Source: Comamonas fluminis (lineage in GTDB: Bacteria; Pseudomonadota; Gammaproteobacteria; Burkholderiales; Burkholderiaceae_C). Taken from it: DNA of 64,000 bases. The DNA is taken from the NCBI RefSeq assembly GCF_019186805.1, contig NZ_CP066783.1:1749501-1813500 (forward strand), given 5' to 3'. Numbering within the stretch: position 1 is the first letter of the stretch; every line of letters starts with the position of its first letter. Under the pieces are notes generated by a model. It was not told where the DNA came from, ran no database searches, and saw only the letters and a list, made by a program, of their open reading frames with translations. The translations under genes and the position numbers were made by a program. This document shows, one piece after another, positions 58,073 through 64,000 of the stretch.

Positions 58073-59674
58073 ATGGCTGCCACCGTCCACACCACCCCGC
58101 TGAACCAGATCCCGGCCAATGCAGAGGAGCTGGAGCGCTGCCTGGCTGACCCGGAGTGGCGCATCTTCTCTGGGTGCCTCTACAAGATCATGATCAAGGG
58201 CGATGGTGAGGATGATGGGGATGCCTACTCGGTCCCCTTCAAGCCCAATCGCGCCCAAAAGCGGTTTCTCAAGCGGCTGTGGCACCGCAACATCATTCTG
58301 AAGGCGCGCCAGCTGGGCTTTACCACGCTGATCGCCATCCTGTGGCTGGACCACGCGCTGTTCAATGCGGATCAGCGCTGCGGCATCATTGCCCAGGACC
58401 GCGAAGCCGCTGAGGTCATCTTTCGCGACAAGGTGCGCTATGCGTACAACAACTTGCCCGAAGAAATCCGTGAGCGCTTCCCTCTGAAGCGCGACAGCGC
58501 GACCGAGCTGCTGTTTGAGCACAACAATAGCTCTATCCGCGTGGCAACGTCCATGCGCTCGGGCACGATCCACCGCCTGCATATCTCGGAGTTCGGCAAG
58601 ATCTGCGCGAAGTACCCCGAGAAGGCGAAGGAGGTGATGACGGGCTCCATCCCTGCAGTGCCTACCAATGGCATTTTGGTGATTGAGTCCACGGCTGAAG
58701 GGGCCAACGGGGAGTTTTACGACCTGTCCAAGCGCGCCGAAACCCTGCATTACGCCTTTACCAAGCTGACGGCGCGCGACTATCGGTTTCACTTCTATGC
58801 GTGGTGGCAGGAGCCGAACTACCGCATGGATAGCTCGCTGGTGGAGGTCACGCCCCAGCAGCATGAGTATTTTGAGCGCATCGAGCAGGATGCAGGCACG
58901 GTCATCGACCGGGACCAGCGCGCCTGGTATGTGGCCACCCAGACCGCTGACTTCGCAGGGCGCGAAGAACGGATGTGGCAGGAGTACCCCAGCACGCCCA
59001 CCGAGGCCTTCCAGCAGTCCACCGAAGGGCACTATCTCACCAAGGTGCTGCAGGTCATCACCAAGCGCGGCGGCATCTGCAAGGTGCCGGTGCTGGATCT
59101 GCCGGTCTATACCTTCTGGGACATTGGCGCGAGCGATGGCTGCGCGATCTGGTTTGCCCAGTCCCTGCGCGGCGAAGACCGCTTCATCAACTACTACGAG
59201 GCCCACGACGAGGATCTGCGCCATTACGTGACCCACCTGCAGGGCTTGGGCTATGTCTTTGGCAAGCACTTCCTGCCCCATGACGCAGAACACAAGCGCC
59301 TGGGCGACTACAACCGCAGCACACGCGAGCAGCTGCAGCAGCTCATGCCAGGGCAGACATTTGTCATCGTGCCGCGCATTACCGAGCTGCAGACGGGCAT
59401 CAACACCTTGCGCAAGCATATGAAAGCGGCCTGGTACGACAAGGACACCTGCGCCTTTGGTATCGAACGCCTGCGCGGCTACAAGAAGAAATACAGCACG
59501 GCGCTGGCCAAGTTCATTGATGAGCCCGACAAGGCCAACGGCTGCTCCGAAGGTGCCGACGCGCACCGACAGTGGGCACAGGCCAAGGAAATCGGGCTGT
59601 ATGCCCCCAGCGAGGACGGATACGGAGCCGGCCAATCCACCTATGTAGAAGCCGATGCGCCCGACTGGCGCTAG
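58073..59674 (+). CDS. Terminase large subunit
   Basis: 533 residues. 'FKPNRAQKRFLKRLWHRNIILKARQLGFTT' (core 'NIILKARQLGFTT' with the Walker A-like KxRQxG) and 'LVIESTAEGANG' form the ATPase; 'TFWDIGASDGCAIWF' starts the RNase-H-like nuclease. Cuts and packages the genome. Starts 2 bp after the small-subunit stop. Confidence 0.93.
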   Translation: MAATVHTTPLNQIPANAEELERCLADPEWRIFSGCLYKIMIKGDGEDDGDAYSVPFKPNRAQKRFLKRLWHRNIILKARQLGFTTLIAILWLDHALFNADQRCGIIAQDREAAEVIFRDKVRYAYNNLPEEIRERFPLKRDSATELLFEHNNSSIRVATSMRSGTIHRLHISEFGKICAKYPEKAKEVMTGSIPAVPTNGILVIESTAEGANGEFYDLSKRAETLHYAFTKLTARDYRFHFYAWWQEPNYRMDSSLVEVTPQQHEYFERIEQDAGTVIDRDQRAWYVATQTADFAGREERMWQEYPSTPTEAFQQSTEGHYLTKVLQVITKRGGICKVPVLDLPVYTFWDIGASDGCAIWFAQSLRGEDRFINYYEAHDEDLRHYVTHLQGLGYVFGKHFLPHDAEHKRLGDYNRSTREQLQQLMPGQTFVIVPRITELQTGINTLRKHMKAAWYDKDTCAFGIERLRGYKKKYSTALAKFIDEPDKANGCSEGADAHRQWAQAKEIGLYAPSEDGYGAGQSTYVEADAPDWR

Positions 59675-59700
59675 CGCAAGTCATTGAGAGAGCCACCACC

Positions 59701-61968
59701 ATGCAATACACCAAACCCCCTCAAAACGCAGATATGGGCCAAGCCCTCTCGGTGCTGGAGTTCGCTCGCATCATTGAGGAATGCATCGACCAGCCCCACT
59801 GGCGCGCGGCAGCGGACAAGGAGGCCGACTATGCGGACGGCAACCAGCTGGATTCGGCACTGCTGCAGCGCATGAAGGCCACGGGAGTACCACCCGCCAA
59901 GGAGAACGTCATTGGCCCGGCCATCGCGGCGATTTGCGGCTTTGAGGCCAAGACCCGTACGGACTGGCGTGTGACCCCGGATGGCGACCCCGCCGGGCAG
60001 GATGTGGCGGATGCGCTGAACTACCGACTGAACCAGGCCGAGCGCTTTTCCAAGGCAGACGCGGCCATGAGTGAGGCTTTCAAGCCGCAGGCAGCTGTTG
60101 GGCTGGGCTTTGTGGAGGTTGCGCGCAATAGCAACCCGCTGGAGTACAAGACTCGGTGCCGCTACATCCACCGCAATGAAATTCGCTGGGATATGCGCGC
60201 CAGCGAGAAAGACCTGTCAGATGCGCGCTGGCTGCTGCGTGAGCGCTTCATCAGCAAGGAGCGGGCAGCGCGGGCCTTTGAAGACAAGGCTGAACTGATC
60301 ATGCAGGCTGAATCCGTCAGTGGTCTGGGTGGTTATGGTGGCTATGTGACGGAGGGTGGCACCTCAACCGGGCTGCTTTCGGCAGCGGACACCAACCGGG
60401 CATGGACAACGCTTGAGCAAGCCTGGTACCGGCGCGAGTCGGACGAGGTGTGCATTGTTGAGCTCTGGTACCGCCGCTGGGTGAATGTGCTGCTGCTCAA
60501 GATGCGCGGCGGGCGCGTGGTGGAGTTCGATAGCGCCAATGCCATGCACCAAGCCGCTGTAGCCAGTGGACAGGGCAAGCTGGAGCGCTCCACTGTGGTC
60601 CGTATGCGCCGCTCTTACTGGATGGGTCCGCACCTGCTGCATGACAGCGCCAGCCCCTATCCCCACCCGCACTTCCCGTATGTGCCGTTCTGGGGTTACC
60701 GCGAGGATATGACCCGCGTGCCGTTCGGCCTGGTGCGCGACATGATCTTTCCGCAGGACAACCTCAATAGCTCCATTGCCAAGCTGCGCTGGGGTATGGC
60801 CAGCACCCGTACCGAGCGCACCAAGGGCGCGGTGGCCATGACCGATGAGCAATTCCGCCGCGCGATTGCCCGACCGGATGCGGACATCATCCTCAACCCC
60901 GATGAAATGGCACGGCAGGGTGCGCGTTTTGAGGTCAAGCGCGACTTTCAGCTCAACAACCAGCAGTTCCAGATGATGGCCGACAGTCGCGCCGCCTTGC
61001 AGCGGGTCGGCTCCATTACCGCAGCGTTTCAGGGGCAGCAGGGCAGCGCGACCAGCGGTATTCAGGAGCAGACCCAGGTAGAGCAGTCGCAAATCAGCAT
61101 TGCCGACCTGATGGACAACTTCAAGGAAGGGCGCGCCATGGTGGGTGAGCTGATCCTGGCGCTGGAGATTGAAGATTTGGGTCAGGAGCGCGAGGTGATC
61201 GTCATCGAGGGCGACACCATCAACCCAGCCCGGACCGTGGTGCTCAATGAACCCGTGCAGGACGAGAGCGGGCTGCAGTACCTCTCCAACGATGTGCAGC
61301 GCACGCGCCTGAAGGTGGCTCTGTCGGATGTGCCCAGCTCGTCCAGCTTCCGCGCACAGCAGCTCTCGGCACTGTCCGAAGCGGTCAAGGCGCTGCCCCC
61401 AGAGATGCAGCAGGTGGTGATGCCCTTCATGCTGGATCTGATGGACCTGCCCCGCAAGGAAGAAATCATCAAGGTGATCAAGGACGCCACCCAGCAGACC
61501 AACCCGGAGCAGCTGCGCAAGCAGATCGAGCAAGAGCTGCAGCGCGACCTCAAGGAGCGAGAGCTGGACCTGCGCGAGCGCGAAGTGGCGGCGCGCGAAA
61601 AGCTGATGGCGGCCCAGCAGGTGCAGACCGGCGTGCAGGCAGCCTACAGCGCGATGCAAGGCGGTGCCCAGGTGGCTCAGATGCCGATGATCGCGCCCAT
61701 CGCGGACGAAATCATGAAGGCCGCCGGCTATCAAGCGCCCAACCCCGGCGGGGATGATCCGAACTTCCCGACTCCAGATGCAATGCCTGGTGCGGTACCG
61801 GTTGAACCAGGCCCAGTCCCACTGCCTGGAGCCGGGGGCGAGGCAGCAGAGGCAGGCGCGGTACCAGAGGTGCGCGAGAACACCAGCCCGGCTTATCCCC
61901 CCGTGCCCCAGGAAGGCGGCACCGGCATGCAGGGCATTGAGACACAGCGCACCAGTGACAACCTATAA
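59701..61968 (+). CDS. Portal protein (P22-like)
   Basis: 755 residues from ATG 59701; P22 gp1 is about 725. 'HPHFPYVPFWGYREDMTRVPFGLVRDM' (core 'PFWGYREDMTRVPFGLVRDM') and 'NSSIAKLRWGMAS' are portal blocks; a long helical C-terminal region ('EQELQRDLKERELDLREREV') ends in a Pro-rich tail. Forms the dodecameric vertex. Confidence 0.9.
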   Translation: MQYTKPPQNADMGQALSVLEFARIIEECIDQPHWRAAADKEADYADGNQLDSALLQRMKATGVPPAKENVIGPAIAAICGFEAKTRTDWRVTPDGDPAGQDVADALNYRLNQAERFSKADAAMSEAFKPQAAVGLGFVEVARNSNPLEYKTRCRYIHRNEIRWDMRASEKDLSDARWLLRERFISKERAARAFEDKAELIMQAESVSGLGGYGGYVTEGGTSTGLLSAADTNRAWTTLEQAWYRRESDEVCIVELWYRRWVNVLLLKMRGGRVVEFDSANAMHQAAVASGQGKLERSTVVRMRRSYWMGPHLLHDSASPYPHPHFPYVPFWGYREDMTRVPFGLVRDMIFPQDNLNSSIAKLRWGMASTRTERTKGAVAMTDEQFRRAIARPDADIILNPDEMARQGARFEVKRDFQLNNQQFQMMADSRAALQRVGSITAAFQGQQGSATSGIQEQTQVEQSQISIADLMDNFKEGRAMVGELILALEIEDLGQEREVIVIEGDTINPARTVVLNEPVQDESGLQYLSNDVQRTRLKVALSDVPSSSSFRAQQLSALSEAVKALPPEMQQVVMPFMLDLMDLPRKEEIIKVIKDATQQTNPEQLRKQIEQELQRDLKERELDLREREVAAREKLMAAQQVQTGVQAAYSAMQGGAQVAQMPMIAPIADEIMKAAGYQAPNPGGDDPNFPTPDAMPGAVPVEPGPVPLPGAGGEAAEAGAVPEVRENTSPAYPPVPQEGGTGMQGIETQRTSDNL

Positions 61969-61979
61969 AGGGAAAACAG

Positions 61980-62420
61980 ATGACTATCACCGAAGAAAAG
62001 CTCAATGACGTTATCAACGGCGCCATGTCGCGCCTGTTTGAAATCCGCGATGAAGTGAAAAAGGAGGTCGAGTCTCTCTCGCAGAAGGTCAAAGCAGGGC
62101 GAAGTGAAGTCGATGAGATTCAGCGCCAGCAGACTGCAGCTCGCGCCGAGCTGGCCAGCCTCATTGGCAAGGGACAGCGGGCGCTGGAGGACTTGGAGAA
62201 GATTGCACGCCAGGCCAATGCCCTCAAGCCTTCCCTGAAAGAGCGCAAGGACCTGATAGGCAAGCAGGTGCGGATGATCGGAGGCCGCAATATCGCAGTC
62301 GTGGGAGAGATTGGCGATGACGGCATGGTGACTTGCTACACCGAACAGTACGACGCGCAGGGGGCTTACATAGGGAACTATGAGTTCACTGTGCCCCGCG
62401 TTGTGCTGGAAAAAGTTTAG
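61980..62420 (+). CDS. Hypothetical prophage structural-region protein, 146 residues
   Basis: Starts MTITEEKLNDVINGAMSRLF. Two-thirds coiled coil ('VKKEVESLSQKVKAGRSEVD'), C-terminal beta module ('RMIGGRNIAVVGEIGDDGMV'). Possibly a scaffold or head accessory protein. Confidence 0.7.
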   Translation: MTITEEKLNDVINGAMSRLFEIRDEVKKEVESLSQKVKAGRSEVDEIQRQQTAARAELASLIGKGQRALEDLEKIARQANALKPSLKERKDLIGKQVRMIGGRNIAVVGEIGDDGMVTCYTEQYDAQGAYIGNYEFTVPRVVLEKV

Positions 62421-62631
62421 ACCCCACTAGGGTTCGCGGCGCGCTTCACATCGCCAGATACTTCATCCCATCAAAGCGCGAAACCGCTGAGATACCGCCC
62501 ACTCGTGATGAGTCGGCCCATTCCCACCGCTGGAGAGTGTGATGGTCAGGGCTTCGGCCCTGGCCTGATCCTCGAATCGGTGTGCCCCACCAACAGGCCC
62601 AGCCGGATAGCTGGGAACGGAGCACAGCAGA
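62421..62631 (+). other. Structured gap before the scaffold-like gene
   Basis: 211 bp without ORF. It contains an ACTC-GTGAT-GAGT hairpin (62501-62513), a 9-bp UUCG-capped hairpin (62546-62566, loop TTCG) and CCCAGC/GCTGGG (62598-62616). Confidence 0.55.
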
Positions 62632-63618
62632 GTGAATCAAGCTCAACAACTCATGGCCGCCGCCTTTGCAGGCACTTTGGATCTGGATGCGGACGCTTCC
62701 GGGTCTTCTGTCGTTGCAGGCGAAGCACCAGCCGCCGAGGCAAGCACCGCCGAAGCCACCCAGACCCCAGCGCCCGCCCTGGCCACCCCCGCTCAGGATG
62801 AGCAAGAGGGTGCTCCCATTGCGAGCAAGTCGGGTAGCTACACCATCCCCTATGAAAAGCTGACAGAAGCACGCACCGCGCGCGATTCGGCCATTGCCGA
62901 AGCCGCCCAGCTGCGCGCCCAACTGGAGCAGTTGACGGCCACACAGGCCGCCAACATGCAGCAAGCCCAGGTTGATGCACAAGCCCGCGCGGATGCCGGG
63001 CAAGCGCCGACCCAGGCCGACCAGAACCTGGCAGCCGCTCAAGCCCTGGTGGCTGGGGGTGCAGATGCGTCCTTGTTCGGGGATTTCTCCGAAGAAGCCT
63101 TGGCCCAAGGCATTGAAAAGCTGGTAACCGCCCGAGTTGAGGCCGCCCTGGCACCCCAGCGCGAGGCCCAAGCCCGTGAGCAGGCCCAGACGGCAGAGCA
63201 AGCGCATTTCCAGACCATTCTGGGCGCGCACAAAGACGCTTTTGAAGTCGCAGAGTCCAAGGAGTTCGCCGCCTGGAAGGCTGGCCAGCCCGGATTCATG
63301 CAAGCAGCCATTGATCGCACCCTGACTGCGGGCACCGCCCAGGATGTGATTGATCTGCTGGGCCAGTTCAAGCAGGTCCATGTAGGTGCTGCCGGCGCGG
63401 CTTCTGGCGACCCCACGGCAGCTGCAGTGGCCAAAGCCATGGCAGAGGCCAAGAGCGCGCCCCCTGTGAGCCTGTCGAGCCTGCCCGGTGCAGCGCCCGC
63501 AGGCAGCACAGAAGCAGATCGCGCTGTCGAGTTGGCGAGCAACCCCGCTGCCTTGTTGGAGTACATGAGCAGCTTGCCGCCAGACCGTCAGACGCGACTG
63601 ATGAACAGCGTGGTGTAG
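62632..63618 (+). CDS. Scaffold-like protein, 328 residues
   Basis: GTG start with GGAG 13 nt upstream; an ATG at 62653 is an alternative. Ala/Gln-rich, low-complexity N terminus (Ala/Pro/Glu) and a long central coiled coil ('AIAEAAQLRAQLEQLTATQ'), a pattern of phage scaffolding proteins located just before the capsid gene. No protease motif seen. Confidence 0.7.
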   Translation: MNQAQQLMAAAFAGTLDLDADASGSSVVAGEAPAAEASTAEATQTPAPALATPAQDEQEGAPIASKSGSYTIPYEKLTEARTARDSAIAEAAQLRAQLEQLTATQAANMQQAQVDAQARADAGQAPTQADQNLAAAQALVAGGADASLFGDFSEEALAQGIEKLVTARVEAALAPQREAQAREQAQTAEQAHFQTILGAHKDAFEVAESKEFAAWKAGQPGFMQAAIDRTLTAGTAQDVIDLLGQFKQVHVGAAGAASGDPTAAAVAKAMAEAKSAPPVSLSSLPGAAPAGSTEADRAVELASNPAALLEYMSSLPPDRQTRLMNSVV

Positions 63619-63645
63619 CCGAGAGGCACGCCGCAACCCATTTAC

Positions 63646-63671
63646 CGGGCCAGCTCGTGATGAGCGCGCCC
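63646..63671 (+). promoter_or_regulatory. Hairpin GCTC-GTGAT-GAGC before the capsid gene
   Basis: GGGC-CA-GCTC, loop GTGAT, GAGC-GC-GCCC, 26 bp upstream of the capsid ATG. The same CTCGTGATGAG hairpin core is at 62502-62512. Confidence 0.45.
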
Positions 63672-63696
63672 TTGTCCCATAGCAGGAGGACTCGAT

Positions 63697-64000
63697 ATGT
63701 CCAAGACCAATGTAGGCGCGGGCTCGCCCAATGCGCAGTTCGTACAAGCTGCTGGATTGTTCGCGCAGTCCATGCAGCGCAATTCCAAGCTCAACAAGAT
63801 GGTGGGCACCATGCCCAAGGGCGAAGGCTCTGCGGCCACGACCTTGCGCAACCAGACCACCACGGATATGCCCATCGTGCGTACCGTGGATCTGGGGCGC
63901 GGCAAGGGCGATGAGGTGGAGTTCCAGTTCATCCAGCCCGTGGGTGCGTACCCCATCATGGGTAGCCGCATGGCCGAAGGCAAGGGTGTGGGTGTGTCGC
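63697..64000 (+). CDS. Major capsid protein, N-terminal part (N4gp56/DUF4043-like; cut by window edge)
   Basis: AGGAGG site 8 nt before the ATG. Visible 101 residues include 'RNQTTTDMPIVRTVDLGRGKG' and 'GAYPIMGSRMAEGKGVGVS', which resemble the N4-gp56-type capsid family (GD-x-V...G-x-P-x-MG-x-R). The 3' end is outside the window. Confidence 0.75.
   Translation, partial: MSKTNVGAGSPNAQFVQAAGLFAQSMQRNSKLNKMVGTMPKGEGSAATTLRNQTTTDMPIVRTVDLGRGKGDEVEFQFIQPVGAYPIMGSRMAEGKGVGVS

Noticed and set aside
57650..59635. 661-codon minus ORF over the terminase genes
   Set aside because: Antisense frame of two well supported terminase genes; no ribosome site or domain.
62480..62515. Hammerhead ribozyme (GTGATGAG near GAAAC)
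   Set aside because: The core needs CTGATGA; here C3 is G with G8 unchanged, and no stem II closes onto the GAAA.
1..64000. CRISPR array or restriction-modification cluster
   Set aside because: No direct-repeat/spacer pattern and no Cas, HsdR/M/S or methylase motifs seen; the 23-bp repeats at 51.3 kb have no spacers.

Overview
The window looks like the chromosome of a GC-rich betaproteobacterium of the Comamonadaceae (Comamonas/Delftia-like). This rests on gene content and order: mltG-tmk-holB-pilZ-tatD, tolB-pal-cpoB, efp with earP (EF-P carrying Arg32), Bug/TctC solute-binding proteins, and dispersed intergenic repeats of a GATAGCTG(C/G)TAGCGC type. No database search was possible; family names come from motifs read in the translations.

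Host part, 1 to about 35.6 kb. From the left: an AI-2E permease fused to a GAF domain (cut by the window edge), Fe-dependent alcohol dehydrogenase, metallo-beta-lactamase-fold hydrolase, esterase, a thioesterase-GNAT fusion, a tRNA-Ser-like RNA whose anticodon arm is replaced by a long hairpin (6872-7017), a GlcG/HbpS-like protein, a FixJ-type two-component pair, ygfZ, the mltG-tmk-holB-pilZ-tatD-ankyrin run, msbA, tolB-pal-cpoB, tcdA, tRNA-Lys with an integrase remnant beside it, a lipocalin, rimO, efp/earP, a LysR-controlled CoA-transferase/HMG-CoA-lyase/Bug operon, uvrC, pgsA, an HU gene and tRNA-Val(TAC).

Prophage part, about 35.6 kb to beyond the right edge. A tailed-phage prophage sits at the 3' side of tRNA-Val. 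Its proteins differ from lambda's but its layout is lambda-like. A leftward early block (about 48.2 to 36.8 kb: VWA protein, exonuclease, Excalibur protein, RdgC, FtsK-gamma-like protein, DUF5131, Xis-like) faces a tyrosine integrase. An immunity region (48.25-49.15 kb) has a CI-type repressor flanked by three 15-bp operators on each side. A rightward block (49.15-56.4 kb) holds a Cro-like gene, Rha antirepressor, a replication gene containing a 23-bp iteron array, RusA, a PPP phosphatase and an HNH protein. A TumE/TumA-type toxin-antitoxin pair lies on the opposite strand. Late genes follow: terminases, portal, scaffold-like protein and the start of the major capsid gene. An IS256-family element with an 8-bp target duplication interrupts the left block.

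The genes appear to work together as follows. CI holds leftward (pL) and rightward (pR) promoters off; both CI and Cro mRNAs look leaderless. The leftward operon has an intrinsic-terminator-like hairpin before many of its genes and a boxA-like sequence near its start, which suggests processive antitermination. The iterons inside the replication gene have a period not divisible by three, so they look like a DNA-level origin. These three points and the tRNA-like RNA are the most interesting signals.
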